From: Planctomycetaceae bacterium
GTDB taxonomy: Bacteria; Planctomycetota; Phycisphaerae; Sedimentisphaerales; Anaerohalosphaeraceae
Assembly: GCA_021372945.1 (NCBI GenBank)
Contig: JAJFTK010000039.1
Location: 1 to 33,779 of the forward strand
DNA: 33,779 nt
Reading direction: 5' to 3'
A model generated the notes under the pieces. The model made no database searches. It was not told where the DNA came from and saw nothing but the letters and a program-made list of their open reading frames with translations. Made by a program: the position numbers and the translations under genes. This document shows positions 1 to 7,421 of the stretch, one piece after another (the first letter of the stretch is position 1; each line of letters opens with the position of its first letter).

Positions 1-189
1 TTGAAATAATTCCAAATGGATCGCATGCGTACTCAGATCAATGCCGCAGGTGGGAAGCACTTTATTGGTCCCCGACCGCGAGATCAAGATTAACGCTCGT
101 TTGCCAAGTAAATCGATTAATGCCGGTAACTCTCCGATGGCACCAGCACCCTGAATGTACTTTCCCGGAAAGACTGCTTTTTTAAGCAT
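1..189 (-). CDS. gldA: Glycerol dehydrogenase (iron-type alcohol dehydrogenase family), N-terminal 63 codons only
   Basis: This reading frame is open from an ATG at 189 to the left edge of the window, so only the first 63 residues are visible. The N-terminus reads MLKKAVFPGKYIQGAGAIGE, followed by a stretch ending in RALILISRSGTNKVLP. The FPGKYIQGAG block is the characteristic start of bacterial glycerol dehydrogenases, which oxidise glycerol to dihydroxyacetone with NAD in the cytoplasm. The start is supported by AGGA seven bases upstream and by a promoter-like element at 245-273. The metal-binding residues lie outside the window, so the exact substrate cannot be judged; a paralogous polyol dehydrogenase is possible. 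Confidence 0.8.
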   Translation of the reverse strand, partial: MLKKAVFPGKYIQGAGAIGELPALIDLLGKRALILISRSGTNKVLPTCGIDLSTHAIHLELFQ

Positions 190-244
190 ATAGATGTCCT
201 GTTTTCCATCTCAAAATAATCATTCAGGCGATCAGAATCCATGT

Positions 245-273
245 ATCATAGTGCCAAAGCGGCTGTGTCACAA
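245..273 (-). promoter_or_regulatory. Sigma-70-like promoter for the glycerol dehydrogenase gene
   Basis: Read on the minus strand, TTGTGA (273-268) is separated by 17 bases from TATGAT (250-245). The predicted transcript start lies about 50 bases upstream of the ATG at 189. This rests on sequence match only. Confidence 0.5.
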
Positions 274-338
274 TCCCGCCACCTATTATGGTCCAATAAT
301 ACCCAAGATCGTTCTTTCAAGCAATCTAAAAGAAGGAG

Positions 339-578
339 TTGACTATCGCTGAATGGGTTGCCAATGGCCGCCAGCCGCAGAAGGCACCAGACGAAATCAC
401 CGTCAGTGAATTGGCGGCTCGGTTTTGGGTCCATGCCGAAAAATACTACCGGGATGCAGCAGGAAGGCCGACCACTGAGATTGGTAACATGCGAATTGCC
501 TTGCGGCATATGTGCGATATCTATAGCAATATTAAGGCGATGGAGTTTGGGAAGCTGGTGCCGATTGGATGTGGTTAA
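339..578 (+). pseudogene. Remnant of a tyrosine recombinase / integrase (N-terminal core-binding region)
   Basis: About 79 codons read ...IAEWVANGRQPQKAPDEITV...ARFWVHAEKYYRDAAGRPT...MRIALRHMCDIYSNIKAMEFGKL. I recognise this as the N-terminal, SAM-like core-binding region of site-specific integrases that are common in planctomycete genomes. The frame has a stop (TAA) just before residue 1, so the family's true N-terminus is missing. The catalytic domain with the R-H-R-Y residues is absent after 578. An ORF in the next frame (to 594) may be a frameshifted continuation. It is a dead fragment. The apparent start is TTG at 339 with AAGGAG immediately upstream, but I do not believe it is expressed as a functional protein. 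Confidence 0.65.
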
Positions 579-766
579 TGCGAAAAAATGCTGAAAATCA
601 GTCAGTGTCTGTGAAAAAGTGACGACTGTAAGTGATATGGAGCAGAAAAAGTCCTATATTTACCGAATTTTGAGGAAAACCGTGCATGGAATGGAATATT
701 CTTGACCTTGCGGCAGTGAATTTTTTAAATTGTAGATGTCGTTAGGAGAAATTATGTTTTTTAACC

Positions 767-1279
767 GTGTATTTGGGAAATGTCAGCTTTATGTACTTAG
801 TCGCGGACGGTTTTGGTGAGGTCAGTGCCATTATTCTATCTTCCGACCGCTGGCGGTTATATATTGCCGACCGGACTCGCCGTTTCATCTATGCCATGTC
901 GATAATGCCGGATGGTTCGTTGGGACAATTATACAAACTGGCGCCGTTGCATCTGGCTCATGACTGCCAAAACATTGGGGCATTAGATCTTTGTTCGGAT
1001 CAAGATGACCGGGTCTATGCCGCCACCGACCTGGGCGTTCAAGGTATTGTTACTTTCGGACTGACCGATTTAATTATTCCGCTGCCGCAGGATCTGCCGG
1101 CGGAAGCGGTGGCTTTCGGTGGACTCGATCATAATATCCTTTATGTCAAATCCGGCAAGCGGCTTTTCAAGCGAAAATTGAAAGTTGGAGCCGCAAGTAC
1201 TTCATTACTACCAATTCCGTCTAGAACACCCGATTATTATAGCGGCGGAACATCTACGATTACTCATCTGCCACAATGA
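767..1279 (+). pseudogene. Fragment of an SMP-30/gluconolactonase-like beta-propeller protein
   Basis: The frame encodes about 170 residues with propeller-like repeats: ILSSDRWRLYIADRTRRFIY, LAPLHLAHDCQNIGALDLC, RVYAATDLGVQGIVTFGLTD and AVAFGGLDHNILYVKSG. These match blades of SMP-30/gluconolaconase/LRE-type proteins, which in planctomycetes are usually much longer secreted proteins. No signal peptide or N-terminal blades are present. A good ribosome site (TTAGGAG) precedes an ATG at 754 that lies in a different frame and stops after about 20 codons; the 767 frame has only a GTG. This pattern suggests a 5' truncation plus a frameshift. The C-terminal ~20 residues are low quality. Probably non-functional, though a short expressed fragment cannot be excluded. 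Confidence 0.6.
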
Positions 1280-1353
1280 TTTATGCGAAAGGAATTATGT
1301 CCCAACCGACCACTTGGGATCGCTGAAAAAACTCTGAATTGAACTAAATACGT

Positions 1354-1375
1354 GGCTGGAAGCCTGCGTTACATT
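1354..1375. repeat. 22-bp dispersed repeat, copy 1
   Basis: The segment GGCTGGAAGCCTGCGTTACA plus TT differs by one base from 3871-3892. The second copy sits in a 6-bp hairpin, CGCAGG (3867-3872) / CCTGCG (3880-3885), at the end of the zinc-ribbon gene. The rest of 1280-1522 shows no gene; it holds a small inverted repeat TCCCAA (1300-1305) / TTGGGA (1314-1319) with no T-run. Confidence 0.5.
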
Positions 1376-1522
1376 TTGGTGGTGATGCGGGGTGGGCGGG
1401 CGTAAAATGACGTTGGCGGTTTCAAATAAATAATGACGAATGCGGTTCGATTCTAAATCGTATATTGTAAACTGTATATTGCCGTAAAGAAGTGAGTCAT
1501 GTTTTAAGGAAAGGGCTTGAAG

Positions 1523-2308
1523 ATGAAGAACACACGACGCGGATTTTTAAAGAGTGCGGCGGCAACAGCGATCTTAGCAGGCGCAAGTAATGGATTTGCG
1601 GCGGAGACGGATGCATTAACGGCCGCACAAACGCCAACGCCCCAGACCCCAACACGCCAGATCGCGATGTCCCTTAAGCCCATCGAGCTCACAAAGCCGG
1701 AAAGGGATGGCGGCAAGTCGGTGATCGCGGCTTTGTGGGAACGCAGGACGATCCGAGACATCAGCGATCAGCCGCTTTCGGAGCAGGAGCTATCCAACCT
1801 GCTGTGGGCAGCGTGGGGCGTGAACCGACCCGAGGGCGTGCGCGGCAAGCCTGGACGCACGGCGGCTACGGCGAGCAATTCGCAGGAAATCGATCTTTAC
1901 GTGGTCCGGCCGGAAGGGATCTATCTGTATGATGGGCCTGCGCACCGGCTGGTCCCCAAGATCGAGGGCGACTATCGTAGTGAGGTCGGGCGGCGGCGAG
2001 GCCCTTCGACAGGCTCACGACGGGCAAGCCGGATGGCGACCGCCCCGGCGATCCTGGTGTTCGTGGCAGATTTGGAGAAGTATAAGTCCGCGCCGTTCCA
2101 GGAACCGGGGCTGAAGGATGAGGAGATCCAGAAGTCATACTACAATATCGCGATTGGGCTGGTCGCCGGCAATGTTTACCTATACGCGGCATCGGCGGGA
2201 CTTGCGGCGTGGTTCCACAACTGCAATAAGCCTGCATTGACGGAACTGCTAAAGCTGGGTCCGCAACAAAGGGTGGTTTATGCCCAAACCGTGGGACATC
2301 CGGCGTAG
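1523..2308 (+). CDS. Tat-exported nitroreductase family (SagB/ThcOx-like) oxidoreductase
   Basis: The protein is about 261 residues. It starts with a twin-arginine signal (MKNTRRGFLKSAAATAILAG, cleavage likely after GFAA), so it should be exported folded with its flavin. The mature part has nitroreductase features: ALWERRTIRDISDQPLSEQE near the N-terminus, NLLWAAWGVNRP, ATASNSQEIDLYVV, and a C-terminal YYNIAIGLVAGNVYLYAASAG block, as in SagB-type FMN enzymes. I chose ATG 1523 because AAGGAAAGGG lies just upstream; an in-frame TTG at 1517 gives two extra residues. Residues about 159-170 (RRRGPSTGSRRA) are encoded by a palindromic repeat that seems inserted in frame. The substrate is unknown. 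It appears to be a single-gene unit. Confidence 0.8.
   Translation: MKNTRRGFLKSAAATAILAGASNGFAAETDALTAAQTPTPQTPTRQIAMSLKPIELTKPERDGGKSVIAALWERRTIRDISDQPLSEQELSNLLWAAWGVNRPEGVRGKPGRTAATASNSQEIDLYVVRPEGIYLYDGPAHRLVPKIEGDYRSEVGRRRGPSTGSRRASRMATAPAILVFVADLEKYKSAPFQEPGLKDEEIQKSYYNIAIGLVAGNVYLYAASAGLAAWFHNCNKPALTELLKLGPQQRVVYAQTVGHPA
1998..2032 (+). repeat. REP-like repeat inside the nitroreductase coding sequence
   Basis: The segment contains GGCCCTTCGACAGGCTCACG followed by ACGGGCAAGCC. The CCCTTCGACAGGCTCA core is a motif I know as a scattered intergenic repeat in many environmental genomes. Here it lies inside the gene, adds Arg/Gly/Ser-rich residues and keeps the frame. Confidence 0.45.
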
Positions 2309-2344
2309 GGCTTGATTATTGATGCTTGATTATTGATTATTTGC

Positions 2345-2372
2345 TTGCCTGGGCGGAGGTTATGTGTATAAT
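2345..2372 (+). promoter_or_regulatory. Strong sigma-70-like promoter of rpmH
   Basis: TTGCCT (2345-2350), a 16-base spacer and a perfect TATAAT (2367-2372). The predicted start near 2379 gives a leader of about 70 bases. The leader begins with a stem TGGCCG (2387-2392) / CGGCCA (2402-2407), which might have a regulatory role. Confidence 0.7.
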
Positions 2373-2452
2373 TCGGGCTCGTTTTTTGGCCGGAGCGACT
2401 GCGGCCACTTGGAACCGGGAAATACCCTTAATCGATACAGGATAGAGGTTGT

Positions 2453-2593
2453 ATGCAGAATCATCGCAAGAGTTATGCCAAGCGGAATCGCAAAAGCGGC
2501 TTTTTGGCCCGTCAGCGGACGAGCAAGGGCCGCGCAACCAACAGCAGCAAACGCCGGGCCGGCCGGAACGTCAACATCACCAAGAAAGTGTAG
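2453..2593 (+). CDS. rpmH: 50S ribosomal protein L34
   Basis: A 46-residue, very basic protein beginning MQNHRKSYAKRNRKSGFLAR and continuing with QRTSKGRATNSSKRRAGRNV. This follows the L34 pattern (R-K-x-G-F-x-A-R ... G-R ... R-R-x-G-R), and the length is in the family range. The start ATG has AGAGG six bases upstream and a strong promoter 80 bases upstream. The gene is an essential part of the large ribosomal subunit. In most bacteria rpmH is followed by rnpA, yidD, yidC and mnmE. Here the next 220 bases hold no rnpA, and mnmE and yidC lie 3-10 kb away on the other strand. The N-terminus differs from the usual MKRTYQPS type. I am fairly confident because of the motif, the size and the promoter together. 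Confidence 0.85.
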   Translation: MQNHRKSYAKRNRKSGFLARQRTSKGRATNSSKRRAGRNVNITKKV

Positions 2594-2713
2594 TACGGTC
2601 GACAGTTATCAGTTATCAGTCTCAAAATGGTCGATTGACGATTGTTGATCGACGATTTGCACCGATAGCCAGATCAGCCAATTGTCAGTTTCTCATCTTG
2701 CATGGGAATCTGG

Positions 2714-2745
2714 ACCCCGGGTTCCGCCTGCGGCGGCTCCGGGGT
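2714..2745. repeat. Palindromic repeat element between rpmH and the GH130 gene
   Basis: Perfect arms ACCCCGG (2714-2720) and CCGGGGT (2739-2745) enclose a second small stem CCGC/GCGG (2724-2733). There is no T-run, so it is not an obvious terminator. It resembles a scattered palindromic repeat. Nothing else is recognisable in 2594-2815 apart from ATTGACGATTGTTGATCGAC-type short tandem words at 2630-2660. Confidence 0.4.
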
Positions 2746-2815
2746 GACATCAAGCAGCAATGCAGCACGTCCGTTAACGCCACGGCCAAGCCCAGCTTGA
2801 CCGTGCCGCCCACTA

Positions 2816-3814
2816 TTAGAGTTCTGAGTTATTCCTGATGAAACCCAGCAGTTCATCGACCCTGCAGAAGGCCAGCGAGGTCACGGTGTCAGCGCTGCCA
2901 TAGTAGATCGCGATCCGGCCGCTGGGCGCATCGGTCAGCGCCGCACAGGGAAACACGACATTGGGCACATCGCCGACGCATTCGTAAAGCATTCTGGGGT
3001 TGAGCAGGTAGGGCCGGCTGCGATAGCGGACCTTTGATGGGTCATCGAGGTCAAGCAGCGCAGCGCCCATACTGTACACAAAGCCATTGCAGCTTGTCAG
3101 CACGCCGTGATAGAAAAGCAGCCAGCCTTCCGTGGTCTCGATGGGAACGGGACCGGCGCCGACCTTGGTGCACTGCCAGTTCGCCTTGTCTCGCTTGGGT
3201 GACATGACGTGGCGATGGCAGCCCCAATGGACCAGGTCAGGGCTTTGGCTCACGAAGATGTCGCCGAACGGCGTGTGGCCGGTGTCGCTGGGGCGGCTGA
3301 GCATGTGATACTTGCCATTGACCTTGCGGGGGAACAGCACGCCGTTTCGGTTATAGGGCAGGAAGGCGTTTTCCATCTGGTAGAACGTCTTGAAGTCATC
3401 CGTATAGCCCATGCCGATGGTATAGCCATGGTAATTATTGCACCAGTTGATGTAGTAGCGGCCATCCAGACAAGTGACCCGCGGGTCGTAGGCCTCCACG
3501 AACTCGGCAATTTGAGGGTCCGGACAGATCCAGCGGATCGGTTCGGGGTCGATCTGGAAGGTGAAGCCGTCTTTGCTGCGGCCGCTGTGGATGCGCATGT
3601 GCCGGCAGGTGCTATCCACGCGGAACACGCCGGCGAATTCGCCCTTGAACGGGACGATGGCACTATTGAAGATGCTGTTGGCAGCGGGGAAGAGATCGCG
3701 CGGGATCACAGGATTGGCGTGATAACGCCAAACGACGTCGCTGCAGCCGGCGGGCCGGTCCTGCCATGGAATGTTGGGCAATGCGTTACCAATCATCATG
3801 GGTGGCTGAGACAT
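2816..3814 (-). CDS. Glycoside hydrolase family 130 (mannoside phosphorylase-type) protein
   Basis: The 332-residue protein has the five-bladed propeller pattern of GH130 enzymes: [20 protein letters not shown] near the start, [20 protein letters not shown] in the middle (the Asp of the DPR block is the expected proton donor region), [20 protein letters not shown], and [22 protein letters not shown]130 members phosphorolyse beta-mannosides to mannose-1-phosphate, and some are hydrolases. There is no signal peptide, so it acts in the cytoplasm. Length fits the family. The start ATG at 3814 follows AAAGGGA. No sugar transporter or other glycan gene lies beside it, so the substrate cannot be deduced. 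The gene faces rpmH convergently. Confidence 0.85.
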   Translation of the reverse strand: MSQPPMMIGNALPNIPWQDRPAGCSDVVWRYHANPVIPRDLFPAANSIFNSAIVPFKGEFAGVFRVDSTCRHMRIHSGRSKDGFTFQIDPEPIRWICPDPQIAEFVEAYDPRVTCLDGRYYINWCNNYHGYTIGMGYTDDFKTFYQMENAFLPYNRNGVLFPRKVNGKYHMLSRPSDTGHTPFGDIFVSQSPDLVHWGCHRHVMSPKRDKANWQCTKVGAGPVPIETTEGWLLFYHGVLTSCNGFVYSMGAALLDLDDPSKVRYRSRPYLLNPRMLYECVGDVPNVVFPCAALTDAPSGRIAIYYGSADTVTSLAFCRVDELLGFIRNNSEL

Positions 3815-3890
3815 TGAAATCCCTTTTCACAAAAACTTTAGTTGAGATTCCTTTCGCGCCGGCCGGCGCAGGCTGGAAACCTGCGTTACA

Positions 3891-4085
3891 TTACCATTCG
3901 TAGCCGCAATAATAGCAATAATATTTGAGCCGTGGCGCCCCCGCGGGAGCCGGGCGAAGGACAACGCGCCGGGTGCGGATCTGCTCGATGAGCGATTCGG
4001 TCAGTTCGACCGGCTGATAAATGATCTCGGCGATGTCGGTCGAGCCGCATTTGGGACAGCGAAGTTTCGCAACCACAGATTTCAT
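3891..4085 (-). CDS. Small zinc-ribbon protein, function unknown
   Basis: The 64-residue protein has CPKCGSTD near its N-terminus and CYYCGYEW at its C-terminus: two CxxC knuckles that should bind one zinc ion. The middle part (VELTESLIEQIRTRRVVLRP) is likely helical. Such proteins are often nucleic-acid or protein adaptors, but nothing shows the partner here. The start ATG at 4085 has GGTGG at suitable distance. It lies between a nitroreductase and the GH130 gene on the same strand. Confidence 0.65.
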   Translation of the reverse strand: MKSVVAKLRCPKCGSTDIAEIIYQPVELTESLIEQIRTRRVVLRPAPAGAPRLKYYCYYCGYEW

Positions 4086-4148
4086 TTTGAAACCACCGAT
4101 TACACGATTACGAAGATTAGAGGTTTAGTTAAATCAAGAATAAGGTAA

Positions 4149-4682
4149 TCAGCCGCCGTATTTGTTGAACCAGGCGCGCTCGGCGAACGGCTTTTTGGCA
4201 GGCGACGGATAGTTTTCCGCCGGAATGCCGATGGGCAGCAGGATGCGAATGACCTTGTCGCGCGGCACGCCGAGCAGGTCGCCGATCTTTGTGTTGCGCT
4301 CATCGACGCGAAGCCAGCCGTCGATCCAGACGGAGGCATAGCCCATCGCGGTGACGGCCAGCAGCATGTTCTCGACCGCCGCAGCGCAATCCTCGACCTG
4401 GAAGGACATGCCTTCGTAAATGGATGCCGGGGCCCTGTCAATGATGCAGGCGACAAAGGCGCGGGCCTGCTGAAAGGACTTGCCGGCGGTGTGCATCGGC
4501 GTGATCTGCGACACAAGCGCCGGGTCATCAACGATGACGAACGTGGTGGTCTGGATATTTTTGCCGGAAGGGGCATCCAGGCCGGCCTGAACGATCTTCT
4601 GGAGGTCGGCTCGCGGGATGGGGCCCGGCTTGAAGGCGGCCCGGTAACAATGACGCTTGCGGATGGTTTCAAATAGTTCCAT
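4149..4682 (-). CDS. Nitroreductase family protein (cytoplasmic)
   Basis: The 177-residue protein begins MELFETIRKRHCYRAAFKPG, the classical FMN-binding start of the nitroreductase fold (R-x-R-x2-R-like), followed by LDAPSGKNIQTTTFVIVDD and a C-terminal MGYASVWIDGWLR...LGVPRDKVIRILLPIGIPAE segment that closes the flavin site. These enzymes use FMN and NAD(P)H to reduce nitro, quinone or similar groups. I chose ATG 4682 because AGGAG lies seven bases upstream; ATG 4688 overlaps the ribosome site too closely. The frame stays open to 4763 but without a better start. It is 87 bases downstream of the FHA-kinase gene on the same strand and may be cotranscribed. Confidence 0.8.
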   Translation of the reverse strand: MELFETIRKRHCYRAAFKPGPIPRADLQKIVQAGLDAPSGKNIQTTTFVIVDDPALVSQITPMHTAGKSFQQARAFVACIIDRAPASIYEGMSFQVEDCAAAVENMLLAVTAMGYASVWIDGWLRVDERNTKIGDLLGVPRDKVIRILLPIGIPAENYPSPAKKPFAERAWFNKYGG

Positions 4683-4769
4683 TTTCATTCTCCTGACAGT
4701 GGGTTCGTAGGCTAACTTGCAAGAGTATATCCGCAACCGGCCGCCAGTCAACATCATAGACACAATGTT

Positions 4770-5858
4770 CTAGAGCGGCAGACGGACGGTGAAGATGCTG
4801 CCCTGGCCGGGGACGGATTGGACGTCGATAGCGCCTTTGTGCATCTGGACGATCTTGCGGGCGATGGTCAGGCCCAGGCCGGTGCCGACATTGGGCTTAT
4901 CGGTGTGAAACGGCTCGAAGATGATCCGGGTATCCTCGATGCCTTTGCCGTTGTCACTGACGCGGAGGACGGCCTGCCTGCGCTGGCGGTCCATCTCGGT
5001 ATAGACGGTGATCTCGCCGCCGGAGCCGACCGCCTCGATGGCGTTGAGGACCAGGTTCATAATGACGTCCTGCATCTGGTCGGGGTCGATGGAAACGGAT
5101 CGGAGTTCTTCGTCGATTTGCAGTGCCAGGACGGCCTGCTTCTGCTGGGCCTGCGGGCGAAGCAGGTTGATGACGGATTCGGCGAGGCGGTTGAACTGGC
5201 AGGCCTGCAGATGCGGGGGCTCCTGCCGGCTGAACTTGAGCATATCGAGCACGAGCTTCTGGATCTTGTCGAGGTTGCGTTTGAGGATCTGCCAGGCCTT
5301 GCGTGCCTGCTCGAGGTCGCGCTGGGTAAAGGCGTCATCCATGACGTCCTGGCCGGAGCGAACGGCCTGCAGGATGTTCTTGATGCCGTGGGAAAGATGC
5401 AGCGCCGCCTGGCCCGCATGGAGCATCCGCTGGCGATGGCGGGCGGTCTGCTTGGATTGGAACGACTCGAAGGCAACGGCCACCATGGTTTCGCCGGGAT
5501 CGAACTTGAGTTCGACGAGACCTTGGGCCTGCTCGCGCGGGCGCAGCAGGTCAAGTTCGGTTTCATCAGCCTCGAAGAGCATCACGGTCGAGCCGCAGCG
5601 GACCTGGTCCGCGGCATACAGCGGCTCCGGATCGTTCACGCGAACTTCGTTAAGGAAAGTGCCGTTGGAAGAATCCAGATCGCGGACGGACCATAGGCCA
5701 TTTGCGCACGAGAATTCGGCATGGCGGCGCGAGACTGCCGAATCGGGAACGGTGATGCCCGCTTGATTGGGGCTTCGGCCCAGAATGAGCTTCTTGTCTT
5801 TATCCAGTTCGAAAACCCTGTCCCGCATGGGACCGGTGAGTATCTTCAGTTTTGCCAT
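4770..5858 (-). CDS. FHA-domain sensor histidine kinase
   Basis: 362 residues. Residues 1-100 form an FHA domain with LGRSP (Arg28), SRRHAEF (Ser43-His46) and SSNGTFLN (Ser64-Asn65), the phosphothreonine-binding residues. A linker (about 100-150) leads into a kinase core: the H-box ALHLSHGIKNIL with likely phospho-accepting His157, N-box VIMNLVLNAIEAV, G1 VSDNGKGI, F-box IFEPFHTDK and G2 GTGLGLTIARKIV. There is no membrane segment, so it is a soluble kinase that probably senses a phosphorylated partner. No response regulator lies beside it. It begins only 11 bases after mnmE and is very likely cotranscribed with it. Confidence 0.85.
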   Translation of the reverse strand: MAKLKILTGPMRDRVFELDKDKKLILGRSPNQAGITVPDSAVSRRHAEFSCANGLWSVRDLDSSNGTFLNEVRVNDPEPLYAADQVRCGSTVMLFEADETELDLLRPREQAQGLVELKFDPGETMVAVAFESFQSKQTARHRQRMLHAGQAALHLSHGIKNILQAVRSGQDVMDDAFTQRDLEQARKAWQILKRNLDKIQKLVLDMLKFSRQEPPHLQACQFNRLAESVINLLRPQAQQKQAVLALQIDEELRSVSIDPDQMQDVIMNLVLNAIEAVGSGGEITVYTEMDRQRRQAVLRVSDNGKGIEDTRIIFEPFHTDKPNVGTGLGLTIARKIVQMHKGAIDVQSVPGQGSIFTVRLPL

Positions 5859-5869
5859 TTACGATTACG

Positions 5870-7264
5870 CTACTTTCCTATACAGAAGCTTGCAAAGATC
5901 CGATCGAGGATGGCTTCGTCGATATTTTCGTGCTCTAGGCCGCCGAGGGCCTCATACGCCTGTCGCAGGAGCATGGCGGCAACCTCGGTCGAGTCGGATT
6001 TTATTTCTTCGGCACAATCAGCCAGGGCCTTGACGGATTCCCTGAGCCGGCCGCGATGACGCTGGTTGATGGTCAGACGGTCCTGACGTTCCTGATCGCC
6101 GGCCCGAAGAGAGAGCAGCCGCGTCTCGATGGCGTGTTTAAGAGGGGCCAGGCCGCGGCCTGTTTTTGCGCTGACCGGCATAAAGTCGGCACCGAAAATC
6201 CGCTGGAGCCGATCGATAGCGTTCTCAAATTCGGATTCAGAAAGCGTATCTGCCTTGGTCGCCAGATACATGAGATTCGGCGCGGTGATCTGTTTTCGCA
6301 CGAGCAGTTCGTCAGAGACATTGGTTTTCGATAGATCAACACAGAACAGGACCAGCGCGGCACAATTGAGCGCGCCAATGGCGGCCTGGTGCGAAAGCTG
6401 CTCGGCGCTCGCTCGCTGCTCGAGATATGGCAGCAGGCCGGCGCAATCGAAGAGGACACAATCAAGGAGCTGCAGTTTGAGCGTACCGGTAAGGACGTCA
6501 CGCGTGGTGGCCCGGTGCGGCGAAACAATGCTGCGCGGCCGGCCAAGCAGCGCGTTGAGAAGACTGCTCTTTCCGGCGTTAGGAAGGCCCGCCAGGCCGA
6601 CCGAATCCAGGTCGATCAGGCGCTCCGTCTGAATGCTGTTTTCCAGCAGCGAAGACAATTCCTCCTTGAACGCCGCCAGCATGCCGATCGCCTCGTCCTT
6701 TGAAATAAACTCGATCGCCTCTTCGGCAAAGTCCAGTCCGGCCTCGAGCCTTCCCAGCAGATCGAGCAATTGCCGGCGGGCCCGGCCGATCCGCTGCGAA
6801 AATCTGCCGCTGAGCAGGCGCTGGGCGGCATCGAGCTGCGCCGCATTGGCACAGGAGACGATCTCGGCGACGGCTTCGGCCTGCGTAAGGTCCAGCTTGC
6901 CGTGGAGGTAGGCGCGTTTGGTAAATTCGCCGGGACCGGCGGGCCGCACGATCGTGAACAATTGTTCCATCACGCATTCGACAACCGCGGGCGACGCCTC
7001 CAGGTGGATCTCGCAGAGGTCCTGGCCGGTATAGGAATGAGGCGCCGCAAAACAGTAGAGCCTTGCCCGGAGCTGCAGTTCATTGTCAACGCGGAGCCGG
7101 CAGTCCACGACGCGATTCTTTTCAAAACGCACCGGCTCGCACAGGATCGTCGAGACGGCAGCAAAGGCTTGCGGCCCGGATAGGCGAATGATCGTGCGTC
7201 CGGCGGTCCCGATCGCCAGGCTCGCCGTGCTCGATGCCATGATTGTATCGTCAACGTTCAACAT
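5870..7264 (-). CDS. mnmE: tRNA modification GTPase MnmE (TrmE)
   Basis: 464 residues with the three MnmE regions: an N-terminal folate-binding domain (DTIMASSTASLAIGTAGRTI...GPGEFTKRAYLHGKLDLTQA), a helical domain, and an inserted G domain with P-loop GLPNAGKSSLLNALLG, ATTRDVLTG (G2) and TKAD (G4). The protein ends in FCIGK, the conserved C-terminal Cys motif. With MnmG it forms the cmnm5U wobble modification in tRNA. G3 reads DCAGL instead of DTAG, and the usual sequence after it, which carries the catalytic Glu, is poorly conserved. I chose ATG 7264; the frame extends to 7288. MnmG is not in this window. Confidence 0.9.
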   Translation of the reverse strand: MLNVDDTIMASSTASLAIGTAGRTIIRLSGPQAFAAVSTILCEPVRFEKNRVVDCRLRVDNELQLRARLYCFAAPHSYTGQDLCEIHLEASPAVVECVMEQLFTIVRPAGPGEFTKRAYLHGKLDLTQAEAVAEIVSCANAAQLDAAQRLLSGRFSQRIGRARRQLLDLLGRLEAGLDFAEEAIEFISKDEAIGMLAAFKEELSSLLENSIQTERLIDLDSVGLAGLPNAGKSSLLNALLGRPRSIVSPHRATTRDVLTGTLKLQLLDCVLFDCAGLLPYLEQRASAEQLSHQAAIGALNCAALVLFCVDLSKTNVSDELLVRKQITAPNLMYLATKADTLSESEFENAIDRLQRIFGADFMPVSAKTGRGLAPLKHAIETRLLSLRAGDQERQDRLTINQRHRGRLRESVKALADCAEEIKSDSTEVAAMLLRQAYEALGGLEHENIDEAILDRIFASFCIGK

Positions 7265-7385
7265 TTTCCGCTCGCATAGTGATAACAAAGATTGAGCGGA
7301 AATTGAACTTTAAAATAGACCTCCGGGGACTTGACCCGATGTTTTTGCCGCAAGCACCGGGCAAAGAACGCAACGACTACCCAAG

Positions 7386-7421
7386 GCGGCCGGGCGTTTG
7401 CCTTCAAATGATGCCGGCCGC
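7386..7421 (-). other. GC-rich stem-loop directly after the TonB-receptor stop codon
   Basis: On the minus strand GCGGCCGG (7421-7414) directly follows the TAA and pairs perfectly with CCGGCCGC (7393-7386). There is no T-run after it, so it is more likely an mRNA 3' stabiliser or a Rho-dependent end than an intrinsic terminator. Confidence 0.45.

Noticed and set aside
1435..1470. tRNA-like GGTTCGATTC word
   Set aside because: No matching acceptor stem, anticodon arm or CCA end around it.
4818..5696. 292-codon plus-strand frame opposite the FHA-kinase
   Set aside because: Shadow ORF; no domain pattern, while the minus strand has complete FHA and kinase motifs.
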